Shown here: in pieces, positions 1-10,570 of the stretch
Layout of the letters: every line of letters starts with the position of its first letter
Position numbering within the stretch: the first letter of the stretch is position 1
DNA from: Brumimicrobium glaciale
Lineage (GTDB): Bacteria; Bacteroidota; Bacteroidia; Flavobacteriales_D; Crocinitomicaceae
Assembly (NCBI RefSeq): GCF_004152935.1
Contig: NZ_SETE01000003.1
Span: 62,001 to 126,000, forward strand
Length of the DNA: 64,000 nt
Direction of reading: 5' to 3'
Made by a program: the position numbers and the translations under genes
The notes under the pieces: model-generated
Told to the model about the DNA's origin: nothing
Databases searched by the model: none
The model's input: only the letters and a program-made list of their open reading frames with translations

Positions 1-157
1 TGATTGAGCCTGTCGAAAGCGTCGAAAGCAACAATTGAAACAAATAATTAGGTTTTATTTTAGAATCGTCAATTTCCGCTATCGTTTCTAATTAGGATTT
101 AGTTGATGAGTATATACAAATTGAAAACACAAATTAAAACTATTAAAACATATAGAC

Positions 158-370
158 ATGGAAGAACTTAGATTTAAAACAACTTTGAAATGTGGAGGAT
201 GTGAGGAAAAAATCACTCCAGGAATGAATGCAATTAATGAAGTTGAAGAATGGGATGTTGACCTAGACAGTGCAGATAAGATTTTAACTGTTGTAGTAAC
301 AAAAAACGTAGAAGATCAGATTATTGAAGTCGTAGAAAAAGTTGGTTTTGAAATCACAAAAATAGATTAA
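158..370 (+). CDS. heavy-metal-associated (HMA) domain protein
   Basis: A 70-residue cytoplasmic protein that is a single HMA fold. The metal-binding loop is seen near residues 11-15 as LKCGGC, the CxxC pair typical of copper chaperones and of the N-terminal domains of copper-exporting P-type ATPases. Length matches the CopZ/Atx1 class. By family it should bind Cu(I) or another soft metal and hand it to a transporter or enzyme. No partner gene is visible because the window begins just upstream. A nearly perfect hairpin follows the stop and separates it from the convergent secreted-protein gene. The metal is not determined by the sequence. Confidence 0.85.
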   Translation: MEELRFKTTLKCGGCEEKITPGMNAINEVEEWDVDLDSADKILTVVVTKNVEDQIIEVVEKVGFEITKID

Positions 371-371
371 T

Positions 372-419
372 TGATTTTTTGTGGATATGTTGAATTGCAA
401 CATATCCACAAAAAAATCA
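372..419. terminator. bidirectional hairpin terminator between convergent genes
   Basis: The arms TGATTTTTTGTGGATATGTT (from 372) and its complement ending at 419 form a stem of about 20 bp with a loop of about 5 nt and one bulged base. T-runs lie on the outer side on both strands, so it can end transcription of the HMA gene and of the minus-strand gene whose stop codon lies at 417-419. Confidence 0.8.
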
Positions 420-1784
420 TTGCTTTACAATTTTATATACATTCTGTTCCTCGTTATTAAAAACCCGCAAAGTGTAAATTCCTTTTTCGAGGTGATCGAT
501 CATTAACGTTACTTCTTCGGCAGTACTCAATGCTTTATTTTCTGACAATACGATTCGTCCATTCATGTCTAGCATTTCTATTTTTAAAGCTGAAGTATTT
601 GAAGAATTTATAATTTTCAAATGATTTGACGCTGGATTTGGTACAACGGAGATATTAACAAAATCATTTTTATCAATACTCACATCGGGCCACCAGCCAC
701 ACTCCATCACTGAAACTCCTACTGCAGTAGAGTCGTTAGGACAAAGAGAGTTGCTAACCACGTATGTATATCCATAATAGCCTGGAATTGATGGTGCGGC
801 TGTCATTGAGCCATTTAATGGATCTCCAGCATAGTCAAACCAAGTCCCATTTAAATCAACATTACCCAACAGTAAGTCAAATAGTGGAAATACTTCTCCT
901 TCACAAACAGCATAATCATTAACAGCTGTTCCTGAAGAATTATAATCAAGTACATTAAGTATTGCTACAGTTGTATCGTAACAAACCAATCGTTCAACAT
1001 AATAGGCTTCATAAGTTCCCGGAATAAGTATGGAGACATTTAAAATCGAATCTTGCGTCAAAAATCCTGAATGATATGGAAAGGCCCAATAGCCTCCGCC
1101 GTTTGGTTTTACAATAATATTACCGTTAAGATTAATTGATCCAACATCAAAACAAACATCTATTGACCCATCTTGACCCGTTGAACTTATACAATCGTCA
1201 ATTCTTACTTCATCTAATAAGATATCATTGTAAATTGGTTGATTAGTTGTTAGCGTTTGATTTACCATGAAACGAACTTGAATTGTTTGATTCATAAATG
1301 CATTCAAATCATAATTTACAAAAATCCAATCTGACGAGTCTCCTTTTAAAGTATCAAGATTGGTCCAAGTTGTGCCATCAAAAACATCAATTATTAATGG
1401 AGTATTGTCTCCTGGGAAATCGGTGTTATTACTGAACCATTCGAATGATAAATAAGGTGTTGTTAGTTGAGAAAGATCAATTTCTGGAGAAATCAAAATC
1501 ATACTGTCGGGATTCGGATTTGAACCATCTGATTTGGCAAATTCACCAGCGACTTTTCCATTGTTGGCAGCTCCGTAATCTCCTTGGTCATTGAAAATCC
1601 AGAAATTATCTGGACTTGTACTTGGGTCTGAAGAAAGATTCTCCCAACATAGTGGTTCTGTGCCATTATTAAATGATTCATAAAATGGAGCTGGAATTAC
1701 TGGACACAATGTTTGAGCATTGAGATTTAGTCCCAAAATTAGAATAATCAACAAAAGTAGGCTATTGCATGTACTAGTTTTCAT
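417..1784 (-). CDS. T9SS-secreted protein, anchor-J/MAM-like (paralog 1)
   Basis: A 455-residue exported protein. A signal peptide (residues 1-24, hydrophobic LLLLIILILGLNLNA) is followed by a jelly-roll domain of the 'choice-of-anchor J'/MAM-like type (about 28-195, with a tract reading LSFEWFSNN). A Cys-containing spacer (about 200-370) comes next, then a C-terminal T9SS type A sorting domain (about 378-455, with PNPASNHLKI, DMNGR, KGIYTLRV and terminal KIVKQ). Such proteins cross the outer membrane by the Por/T9SS machinery and are released or surface-anchored. It is most like the neighbour at 1893-3263; both ends are nearly identical while the middle differs. Ligand unknown; an adhesive or matrix role is inferred from the domains. 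Confidence 0.85.
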   Translation of the reverse strand: MKTSTCNSLLLLIILILGLNLNAQTLCPVIPAPFYESFNNGTEPLCWENLSSDPSTSPDNFWIFNDQGDYGAANNGKVAGEFAKSDGSNPNPDSMILISPEIDLSQLTTPYLSFEWFSNNTDFPGDNTPLIIDVFDGTTWTNLDTLKGDSSDWIFVNYDLNAFMNQTIQVRFMVNQTLTTNQPIYNDILLDEVRIDDCISSTGQDGSIDVCFDVGSINLNGNIIVKPNGGGYWAFPYHSGFLTQDSILNVSILIPGTYEAYYVERLVCYDTTVAILNVLDYNSSGTAVNDYAVCEGEVFPLFDLLLGNVDLNGTWFDYAGDPLNGSMTAAPSIPGYYGYTYVVSNSLCPNDSTAVGVSVMECGWWPDVSIDKNDFVNISVVPNPASNHLKIINSSNTSALKIEMLDMNGRIVLSENKALSTAEEVTLMIDHLEKGIYTLRVFNNEEQNVYKIVKQ

Positions 1785-1810
1785 AGTGTTAGTTGTTTAT
1801 CATAAGAAAT

Positions 1811-1840
1811 AAAAATTACGGAGAAAATATGAAAACACAA
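1811..1840 (-). promoter_or_regulatory. Bacteroidota-type promoter of paralog 1
   Basis: On the minus strand TTG (1838-1840) is followed after 19 nt by TAATTTTT (1811-1818), close to the Bacteroidota consensus TTTG-N19/21-TAnnTTTG. It lies 27 nt before the start codon. The same layout sits before the neighbouring paralog. Confidence 0.5.
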
Positions 1841-1892
1841 TAAATTGAAGCGACGCAATTAATTTCGGTAATAAATTGCATTTAAACATTTT

Positions 1893-3263
1893 CTATTGCT
1901 TCACAATTTTATATACATTCTGTCCTTCGTTATTAAAAATCCGTAAGGTGTAAATCCCTTTTTCGAGGTGATCAATCATTAGCGTTACTTCTTCGGCAGT
2001 ACTCAATGCTTTATTTTCTGACAATACATTTCGTCCATTCATGTCTAGCATTTCTATTTTTAAAGCTGACGTATTTGAAGAATTTATAATTTTTAAATGA
2101 TTTGATGCTGGGTTTGGGGAGATTGAAATGTTTTGGAAATCTTGTTTTGTTGTTGAAACTGGAGGTTCCCACCAGTCACAATCTGAAGCTACACTCACAT
2201 TTACAACTGCTGAATCATCTGGACAGTTGGCGTTAAGAATCACATAGGTGTAATCATAGATGCCAGGTATTGTTTGGGCATTCGGTAAAGAATTAGGCAA
2301 TGCAGTTCCTGTAAAATCATACCATGTACCGCCAGGTGAAACAAACCCTGACAACACACTAAATAATGGTATGGGTTCATTAGGACAAACCGTAGTTTCA
2401 CCATCAATACCGGCTGATTCATAATTATAAAAAGAAATGGTCGCTACGGTTGTGTCATAACAAACCAACCTTTCAATATAATACACTTCGTAAGTTGCTC
2501 CGACAGTCAAACTTGAAACATTAAAGTGTGCACCACTAATTAAACCAGGCTGACTTGGATAAGACCAATAACCACCACCATTTGGTTTCACGATGATATT
2601 GTCGTTTAAATCAACCACTCCATTTAATATACAAAATGTTTTGGAACCATCTTGACCAGTTGTGCTCACGCAATCATCAATTCTTACCTCATCTAATAAA
2701 ATATCATTATAAATCGGGTGATTTGTTGTCAATGTTTGATTCACCATAAAACGCACTTGAATGGTTTGATTCATGAAAGCATTCAAATCATAATTTTGGA
2801 ATCTCCATGCAGAACTATCTCCTGACAAAGTATCTAAATTCGTCCAAGCAGTTCCGTCAAAAATATCAATTATTAAAGGAGTATTGTCTGCTGGGAAATC
2901 TGTGTTATTACTGAACCATTCGAATGATAAATAAGGTGTTGTTAATGAAGAAAGATCAATTTCTGGAGAAATCAAAATCATACTGTCGGGATTTGGATTT
3001 GAACCATCTGCTTTGGCAAATTTACCAGCGATTTTTCCATTGTTAGTGGCTCCATAATCTCCTTGGTCATTAAAATTCCAAAAATTGTCGGGACTTGTAC
3101 TTGGGTCAGAAGAAAGATTCTCCCAACACAGTGGTTCTGTGCCGCTATTAAATGATTCATAAAATGGAGCTGGAATTACTGGACACAATGTTTGAGCGTT
3201 CAGATTTAGTCCAAAAGTTAGAATAATCAATAAAATCAGACTATTAAATATGTTAGTTTTCAT
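1893..3263 (-). CDS. T9SS-secreted protein, anchor-J/MAM-like (paralog 2)
   Basis: A 456-residue near-twin of the protein at 417-1784: signal peptide (1-24), anchor-J/MAM-like domain (about 28-195), variable central spacer (about 205-375) and T9SS type A sorting domain (about 380-456, ending KIVKQ). Over the first 200 and last 75 residues the two differ at only scattered positions, while the centre (beginning DGSKTFCILNG) is clearly diverged. This mosaic pattern suggests recent tandem duplication with gene conversion at the ends or diversifying change in the middle. Exported and probably surface-exposed; no enzymatic motif is visible. Confidence 0.85.
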   Translation of the reverse strand: MKTNIFNSLILLIILTFGLNLNAQTLCPVIPAPFYESFNSGTEPLCWENLSSDPSTSPDNFWNFNDQGDYGATNNGKIAGKFAKADGSNPNPDSMILISPEIDLSSLTTPYLSFEWFSNNTDFPADNTPLIIDIFDGTAWTNLDTLSGDSSAWRFQNYDLNAFMNQTIQVRFMVNQTLTTNHPIYNDILLDEVRIDDCVSTTGQDGSKTFCILNGVVDLNDNIIVKPNGGGYWSYPSQPGLISGAHFNVSSLTVGATYEVYYIERLVCYDTTVATISFYNYESAGIDGETTVCPNEPIPLFSVLSGFVSPGGTWYDFTGTALPNSLPNAQTIPGIYDYTYVILNANCPDDSAVVNVSVASDCDWWEPPVSTTKQDFQNISISPNPASNHLKIINSSNTSALKIEMLDMNGRNVLSENKALSTAEEVTLMIDHLEKGIYTLRIFNNEGQNVYKIVKQ

Positions 3264-3289
3264 AGAGTTAGTTGTAAATCATAAGAGAT

Positions 3290-3319
3290 TAAATTTACGA
3301 AGAAAAAATGAAAACACAA
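3290..3319 (-). promoter_or_regulatory. Bacteroidota-type promoter of paralog 2
   Basis: On the minus strand TTG (3317-3319), 19 nt, then TAAATTTA (3290-3297). Spacing and flanking sequence match the promoter of paralog 1, so the promoter was copied along with the gene. Confidence 0.45.
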
Positions 3320-3387
3320 TAGAATTTAATTCAAGAGCAAGAAAAGAGTAGGAAATTTGGGGGTTAGATTCTAAGACAGTGGTAAAG

Positions 3388-3418
3388 AAAAAGCGCCTCT
3401 CAAATGAGAGGCGCTTCT
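3388..3418 (-). terminator. rho-independent terminator after paralog 3
   Basis: A GC-rich perfect stem AGCGCCTCTCA / TGAGAGGCGCT (3392-3402 and 3405-3415) is followed on the minus strand by a T-run. It lies about 60 nt past the stop of the gene at 3478-5616. A near copy of this hairpin follows the paralog at 10571. Confidence 0.85.
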
Positions 3419-3477
3419 AAAATAATTTTAACGAGGCAACAAATAGTACGGACGCTATAAATTACGTCGGCACCATT

Positions 3478-5616
3478 TTATTGCTTCACAATCTTGAAAG
3501 TTTTTTGACCATCACTATTGTATACTCTAAGTGTATAGATTCCTTTTTCAAGGTGATCGATTGCTAAAGTAGCTTCCGAAGCATTGTTCAATGCTTTGTT
3601 TTCAATTAATACTGTTCTTCCATTCATATCAAACATCTCTACTCTTAAAGCAGCGGCGCTAGACGGATTAACGATATTCAATTGACTTGTTGCAGGGTTT
3701 GGATATACTGAAATATCAGTAAATAACTCTTCACCTAGCGATAAGAAATCACAAGTATCTAAAACTTTAATAGTAACGATTGAAGAATCGGCAGGACAAA
3801 CACCATTATTAGCTACATAGAAGTAGTTGTAATTACCTGGAATCGGTTCTGCTTTCGGTTGTGAGTTTGGAAGCATAGTATTTGTAAAATCAAACCAATC
3901 ACCACTTGTATCAACATTTCCTGTAAGGGCACCAAACAAATTGATTGGCTCATTCTTACAAACTGTGTCTGCGCCATCAAAACCAGCAGATGAAGGTTTA
4001 AATACGTTGATTGTTGCTGTAGTTGTATCATAACATACGTAGCGCTCAACATAAAATATTTCATAAGAACCTGCTGGTAAATATGTTACCCCAAGAATAG
4101 AGTCTTGGGATATGAAACTTTGTTGACTTGGGAAAGACCATTCACCTCCGCCATTTGGCTTAACAATGATGTTATCATTTAAGTTAACATTACTGTCTAA
4201 TCTACAGATATCAAATGATCCATCAACACCACCAAGACTGATACAGTCATCAATTCTTACATCATCTAATAAAATATCATTGTAATAAGAGAAACTTGTA
4301 GTGAGTGTTTTGTTAACCATGAAACGCACTTGAATAATATTACCTATAAAAGGGCTCAAATCATAATTTACAAACTCCCAGTCTGGACTATCTCCTCTCA
4401 AAGTGTCCAATAACGTCCATGAAGTCCCATCATACACTTCAATAATCAACGGAACATTATCTCCAGGGTTATTCGTATTGTTACTGAACCACTCAAAAGA
4501 TAAATAAGGAGTTGCTAATTGTGAAATATCAATCTGTGGAGTAATCAACATCACACTATCACCATAAGGTGAATTTCCATCAACTTTTACAAATTCACCA
4601 GCATTTCTTCCATTGTTAGCAGCAGCATAATCTCCTTGGTCATTAAAGTTCCAGAAATTATTTACACTAGTGCTTGGATCAGCAGAAAGATTATCCCAAC
4701 ATTGTGGTTGTGATGCATTGTTAAATCCTTCATAAAAAGGAGCTATCATAGGTGGTGACTGTACAAAAATCGCTGTTGAAGAATCTAAAAGACTGCTATT
4801 TGAACATGTCACTTCACATTTGTAATGGGTACTCGCTGTCTGAGTTATTGTCTCATTTGGTGATGTTGCTCCAGCAATGGGTGTCCAAGGACCAGTAGCT
4901 GTTGGTGCAGATAACCATTGGTAAGTAATTCCTGCTGCAGGAGTACTTCCAGAAAGCGAAAGACCAAAAGCTCCGCAAGCTAAAGAAGGAGCAATTGCAG
5001 TTCCACCACTTGGTGTACCTGTACAAGGAGCCGGAGAGGTATAATACATCTCAACTCTACTAATCGCACCAGAACCTGGCTCCCAAGAATAATTTGGAGC
5101 GGGTCCAGCTGTAATATTCCCTTGGTAAATCAATCGGTTCAAAGTTAAAGACTGCCCCAATATAGTACTTGGATAAGGACCTCCTGTCACTGAATAACTA
5201 TTACTTGTCCCAGCTTGACCCAAAATTCCAATAATATCTCCCTGATTTACCAATATGTTCACACTTTGAATAACATTATTGGGTGCTCCTTGGATATATG
5301 AAAGCGTAGTAAAATTAGTTGAACTTGTTGCATAAGTCACAGGAGTAGCATCATTAATTTTCATTATATGAATATTTTGTGTTCCTGGTCCAGCATCTGC
5401 AGGAACTCTAACTCCTGTAATGATAAAAGAAGTAGGGGCAGTAAACCAATAACCTCTAACGCTTCCTGAATAAGTATTACCAAAATTAGGTAAGGGCATC
5501 ATGGTTTGTGCCGTAGTTTGTGCATGAGTAGCAAACACCAATAATACCACGAACATATAACGCCAAACAGCATAATTCTTATTATGGTTTTTTAAGCAAT
5601 TGTGTAAAATTTTCAT
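3478..5616 (-). CDS. T9SS-secreted protein with Ig-like and anchor-J modules (paralog 3)
   Basis: A 712-residue exported protein. An N-terminal hydrophobic segment (about 18-37) is followed by a beta-rich domain of about 160 residues that I do not recognise (about 40-195) and an Ig/PKD-like module (about 197-285, with YQWLSAPTATGPW and YKCEV). Then comes the family module: anchor-J/MAM-like domain (about 290-460), spacer with a conserved VKPNGGGEWSFP stretch, and T9SS type A sorting domain (about 635-712). The last 420 residues are nearly identical to those of the next paralog, so the array shares a common C-terminal cassette fitted with different front ends. Surface or secreted; binding partner unknown. 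Confidence 0.85.
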   Translation of the reverse strand: MKILHNCLKNHNKNYAVWRYMFVVLLVFATHAQTTAQTMMPLPNFGNTYSGSVRGYWFTAPTSFIITGVRVPADAGPGTQNIHIMKINDATPVTYATSSTNFTTLSYIQGAPNNVIQSVNILVNQGDIIGILGQAGTSNSYSVTGGPYPSTILGQSLTLNRLIYQGNITAGPAPNYSWEPGSGAISRVEMYYTSPAPCTGTPSGGTAIAPSLACGAFGLSLSGSTPAAGITYQWLSAPTATGPWTPIAGATSPNETITQTASTHYKCEVTCSNSSLLDSSTAIFVQSPPMIAPFYEGFNNASQPQCWDNLSADPSTSVNNFWNFNDQGDYAAANNGRNAGEFVKVDGNSPYGDSVMLITPQIDISQLATPYLSFEWFSNNTNNPGDNVPLIIEVYDGTSWTLLDTLRGDSPDWEFVNYDLSPFIGNIIQVRFMVNKTLTTSFSYYNDILLDDVRIDDCISLGGVDGSFDICRLDSNVNLNDNIIVKPNGGGEWSFPSQQSFISQDSILGVTYLPAGSYEIFYVERYVCYDTTTATINVFKPSSAGFDGADTVCKNEPINLFGALTGNVDTSGDWFDFTNTMLPNSQPKAEPIPGNYNYFYVANNGVCPADSSIVTIKVLDTCDFLSLGEELFTDISVYPNPATSQLNIVNPSSAAALRVEMFDMNGRTVLIENKALNNASEATLAIDHLEKGIYTLRVYNSDGQKTFKIVKQ

Positions 5617-5983
5617 AAATAAATAGTATTAAATTAAGGTAGCTTCTAACTTATATATATTTAAACAAAGAGTAGAAGCTCCTTAGACTCTTTGAAGTCT
5701 TTTCATTATTTTATAAAGATTAATAATACACCCAAACTATAGTTAACTTTTTTTTAATTTCAATCACCAAAAGAGGCATATTTAATAAATTTATCGATCC
5801 TTTGGAGTCCATAAACCTAAAAGCTTTGTTTTGGTATATTTAAATTATAATTCGTTAAATATTAATTCAACCATCTGATTGTTCGTGTAGATACAGTGTG
5901 TCTCATTTGTAATTAGTGTTTTGTAAATAAATAGTGTTTATATCCATAAAGATATCGTGCAAATAATCAAAGACATCTATAAC

Positions 5984-6015
5984 CAAAAGTACAATTTTTT
6001 CTTCATTAGAACAAA
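5984..6015 (-). promoter_or_regulatory. consensus Bacteroidota promoter with a long leader
   Basis: On the minus strand TTTG (6012-6015), 20 nt, then TACTTTTG (5984-5991): an exact match to TTTG-N19/21-TAnnTTTG. It points at the gene starting at 5616, leaving about 360 nt of untranslated RNA, or it drives a separate small RNA. Confidence 0.55.
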
Positions 6016-6470
6016 TTGAGGAAAAACTGAATTTTGGAATCCTGAAATCCTTGTTATCAAGGCAGTATGATTATTAACCGGTAAAAGACGCATTAACTTT
6101 TTACAGCTGAAATCCTTCTATAAGAGGTATGAATCAGGGTTCCGATTTTTTTTGAACAGAACTTCGATTTTATTTCCTTTAATGAAGCGTTGATAAATTT
6201 GAATGTCAAAGTGACAATGGCTTTTACCTTTGACCCCTGTTATATTTCTAAATCTGGAAAAAATACATTTGGAACTACTTACTCTTGGAGTAGCTGTGCT
6301 GGAAAAACCATATGGGGATAGGAACTATGTGGTTTGGTAATATTGGATTTGTAAAGATCAACTCCTGACATTTAAAAACTTCACAAGCTTTGTATTTTTC
6401 TTATCAAAGACTTAAAAATATTTAGTTTTCTTGTGTACACTAATTATAAGTTAATGAAAAATAAAACATA

Positions 6471-6505
6471 AAAAAATAGAGATACAAATTCATGTATCTC
6501 TATTT
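6471..6505 (-). terminator. terminator after paralog 4
   Basis: A perfect 11-bp stem ATAGAGATACA / TGTATCTCTAT (6476-6486 and 6493-6503) with a 6-nt loop. On the minus strand it is followed by a T-run (plus-strand A-run 6471-6476). It sits about 20 nt past the stop of the gene at 6527. Confidence 0.75.
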
Positions 6506-6526
6506 CTATTTTAAGTAATTAATATT

Positions 6527-9500
6527 TTACTGTTTCACAACTTTGAAAGTCTTCTGACCATCGTTGTTGTATACTCTAAGTGTATAGATTCCTTTTTCAA
6601 GGTGATCGATTGCTAAAGTAGCTTCCGAAGCATTGTTCAATGCTTTGTTTTCAATTAATACTGTTCTTCCATTCATGTCAAACATCTCTACTCTTAAAGC
6701 AGCTGTGTTAGACGGATTCACGATATTTAATTGACTTGTTGCAGGGTTTGGATATACTGAGATATCAGTAAATAACTCTTCACCTAGCGCTAAGAAATCA
6801 CAAGAATCTAAAACCTTAATAGTAACGATTGAAGAATCTGCAGGACAAACACCATTATTAGCTACATAGAAGTAGTTGTAATTACCTGGAATCGGTTCTG
6901 CCTTTGGTTGAGAATTAGGAAGTGCTGAATTTGTAAAATCATACCACTGTCCACCAAAATCAACATTTCCGCCAATTGCAGCAAACAAATCGATTGGTTC
7001 ATTCTTACAAACTGTGTCTGCACCATCTGTACCAGCAGATGAAGGTCCGAATACATTGATTGTTGCTGTAGTTGTATCATAACAAACATAACGCTCAACA
7101 TAATATACCTCATAAGTACCAGCTGGTAAATAAGTTACCCCAAAGATTGAATCTTGCGTTAAGAAAGCAGGCTGGCTTGGGAAAGACCATTCTCCTCCAC
7201 CGTTTGGCTTAACAATAATGTTATCATTTACGTTAACATTACTGTCTAATCTACAGATATCAAATGATCCATCAACACCACCGAGACTGATACAGTCAGC
7301 AACTCTAAACTCATCCAATAAAATATCATTGTAGTAAGAGAAGCTTGTAGTGAGTGTTTTGTTAACCATAAAACGCACTTGAATAACATTACCTATGAAA
7401 GCGCTTAAATCATAATTTACAAATTCCCAATCTGGACTATCACCTCTTAAGGTATCCAATAACGTCCAAGACGTTCCATCATTTACTTCAATAATCAAAG
7501 GAACATTATCTCCAGGGTTGTTTGTATTGTTACTGAACCACTCAAAAGATAAGTAAGGAGTTGCTAATTGTGAAATATCAATTTGCGGAGAAATCAACAT
7601 TACACTATCGCCATAAGGTGAATTTCCATCAACCTTTGTAAATTCTCCAGCATTTCTTCCATTGTTTGCAGCAGCATAATCTCCTTGGTCATTAAAGTTC
7701 CAGAAATTATTTACACTAGTGCTTGTATTTGAAGACAAATTCTCCCAACATTGTGGTTGAACAGCATTGTTAAATCCTTCATAAAAAGGAGCTACAGCAA
7801 TTCCACAATCAGTGTAGAAAGTCAAAGGACCTCTCCAAGCACTTGAATCTCCTGCTCCACAATCAGACCTCACATAGAAGTCATAGTTTGCGCTTGGGTT
7901 CAATCCTGTAACTGTAAATGGATTTGTGTTGGCCACAACTTCAGTACCATTCCCTTGGATATATCCGTTTAAACCATATTCAATAATCCATGATGAAGCT
8001 GAATTTAATTCAGTCCAACTTAATTCTGCAGTTGTTGTAGAAACCGTTATAGTATCTAAATCTAAAGGAGGCAAGCATGATGGAGGAGTAATTACATTAA
8101 TAATATAATCCTCAGCTTCGGCACTGTTTCCGCTACATGGTAGTGGATTTGCAGTAAGGTCATCTGCAATTACACGCATTCTGTGTTGTCCTACTGTAGC
8201 TCCTAATGGAATTGCGAAGGATCCTGCTGCTGGAGTATTTGTATATCCCGCAGAAGAATAAGCTTGTTCTGATACATCAAATATAAAGTCATCATTCCAA
8301 TCTACATAAATAACAATTCCATAAGAGAATGTGCTACTTGTTTCGATAGAGAAATCGATTGTCTGTGTTTCATAAGCATCCATTACTATTGTAGTAAAAT
8401 CTGAATAACCTGGACTTGTTGTACCAGGCCCTGACGCAGGGTTACTAATATCTACAATTGCTCCATTTGTAATAAAAGAAGTAATGAATTTAGGACTCCC
8501 ATTGGTTACAGTATAATCACAATACTGATTAGAGAAAAGATAAGGTCCAGCCCAAGCACTTATATCTCCACCTCCACAATCTGTTTGCACGTAGAATTCA
8601 TAATCTGTATTTGGTGTAAGTGTGATATTATAAGGATTGGTGACACCATTTTGAAGATTACCTGCAGCAGATCCAGGTGTAAACCCAGCAACACCCCATT
8701 CAAGATTCCAAATAGAAGAACCGTTGTTTTCTGTCCACGTTAAGTCAGCTGATGTTCCTGTAATATTAGTTGCAAGAAGTCCAGTTGGTTTTAAACAAGT
8801 TGGGGCTTCAAAAATCGAAACATCATCAATAGCAATATCGTCATAAAAGTCAGTACCATTTATTTCGTCTACAACAAATCTAGCCTGAATATCACCAGTA
8901 ATTGTCAAGTTATTTAAATACACTTCAATTTCTTCCCAACTATTATTCATGGTATTTGAATTGCTTGTAAAGACGCCTATATTCCATGCAGCACCATCCC
9001 AAACGTCAACTGAAAAGTTTACATTTGTATAGCCTTCGTTGTCACTTATTAAGTAAAAGGTCAACATTGGAACATTTAATCCCGTAACATCAACAAAAGG
9101 AGTAATTAAAGAAGTACCTATTGAATTTGGGGATGAATCGTCAACCCATGCAAAATAACCACCACTTGCTGTTGTACCATTTAAAGTACCATTAGTTCCA
9201 ATGTGATTAAATCCACCTGTATTGTCAAACTTCCAATCTTCACCATTCGACAAACCTTGTTCCCAACATGTAGGAAGAGCGCCTCCATTTTCAAAATCTG
9301 AAATCCAAGGAGCTACCTCTGTTCCACAAAGTGTCATAACACTCAATGGACCTAAAACATAATCATCATTTCCACTGTTACAGTTTTCTGTGATGATTAC
9401 ATGGTAAACTGAATTTGCTGTTAAACCAGTTATGTTTTCAGTATTTGAAACTCCTGTAATTAAACCAGAAGAACTAAATCCTGTACCTGGTGTAAATCCT

Positions 9501-10326
9501 GCCGGGCCATACTCAATTTCATAATCATCATTTCCTGAACCGTGATCCCAAGTTACATCAAAACCAGTTGAGGTAACATTAGTGAATGTAGTATTTGAAA
9601 TAACACCACAAACTAAACCTAAAGGAAGTGATTGATTGTAAGTTGAGCTAATTTCACCAGCAGTTAAAGCGCGGTTGTATAAACGAAATTCATCCATCGC
9701 ACCATCTACACCGTTACTGCTAGAGTTACCCTGAGTTCCTACACCAAATCCATTACCTGTGAAACTTAAATTAGTTGCTTGGGTTAAAGAATTTACTGAA
9801 ACTCCATTTACATAAGCTTCACTAAGACCAGTTGACGCAGTATAAACAACTGTAATAATATTTGGCACAGTTGTTCCCAAAACGTTAGTTATTTGAAGAT
9901 CTGTCCATCCAGTTCCTCTCACAACAAGTCCGTTAGCTGGAGCTACTCCACCACCAAAACATCTAAAACCTGATGCTGTTGCGTCTCCAAAAAGATAACT
10001 TGTTCCAGTAGGCTGATTCATATCAAGCCAAAAAGAAATTGTCCAATCTCCTGTTAAAGCAGTCGGCCAATTGGTATTAATATTGTTGGCTGTCCCTGAT
10101 GTCCCAGTTCCAACAAGTGCAGATCCAAACTGCCCAACACCCGCTTGAGTGAAATTACCATTTATTGCTCCAGCTCCCGGGGTACCAGGATTAGCAAAAT
10201 TTTGAACTGTTGTTCCTGACTGGTCGAATTTATAATATAAGACCTCTGGAAGGTTGTTTGTCCAAATGCATGTAAAGCAAAAAGCATTGTGACAAACCCC
10301 ATAAATTTAATGTAGTTTGTTTTCAT
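6527..10326 (-). CDS. T9SS-secreted LamG/FN3/GEVED protein, frameshifted near the N-terminus (paralog 4)
   Basis: The largest paralog. The signal peptide (MKTNYIKF..LHAFGQ, start codon at 10324-10326) is in one frame and the mature protein in another. The long frame is open up to about 10258 and reads LPEVLYYKFDQSG, so the first in-frame ATG at 10019-10021 falls inside a LamG-like domain. Adding one base in the CAAACAACC tract (about 10252-10260) would join them. From the internal ATG the order is: rest of LamG (to 130), FN3 (137-228), anchor-J (235-408), FN3 (411-495), GEVED (500-655), FN3 (660-745), anchor-J (750-920), spacer, T9SS sorting domain (1085-1164). As written the product would lack a signal peptide. 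It may be a sequencing error, a pseudogene or a phase switch. Confidence 0.8.
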
Positions 10327-10503
10327 AATAATAGTTTTTTGCAAGATAGGGTAAATAAATAAATTGATAAAGTAAATTACTCTAAAATCAGAATATAAAT
10401 TTTCAGTACACCTCTATAAACCAGTGACAACGGGCGATAAAGTCATGATAAACAATTCCGTCTCTATCAAGTTTCCGCTTACTATGCACGCACTATTTAA
10501 TGC

Positions 10504-10532
10504 AAAAAACGCCTCCCAAATGAGAGGCGTTT
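10504..10532 (-). terminator. terminator after paralog 5
   Basis: A stem AAACGCCTC / GAGGCGTTT around CCAAAT, followed on the minus strand by a T-run, about 40 nt past the stop of the gene at 10571. It resembles the hairpin at 3392-3415 (shared GCCTC..AAATGAGAGGCG), which suggests it was copied with the gene. Confidence 0.8.
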
Positions 10533-10570
10533 CTTGTTAATTTAACAACATCTAAAGATTGCTTAAACTA

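Larger units (their letters stand above)
5617..6526. other. 910-bp intergenic region
   Basis: No coding sequence could be supported on either strand. It holds a consensus-like minus-strand promoter at 5984-6015 that would give the gene ending at 5616 a leader of roughly 360 nt, and at its right end the terminator of the next gene. The stretch 6020-6460 has no recognisable content. Confidence 0.6.

Noticed and set aside
1-31. GAGCCTGTCGAAAGC at the window start as a regulatory site
   Set aside because: This type of string is a common dispersed motif in bacterial intergenic DNA; a decayed version appears near 57682, and no function is supported.
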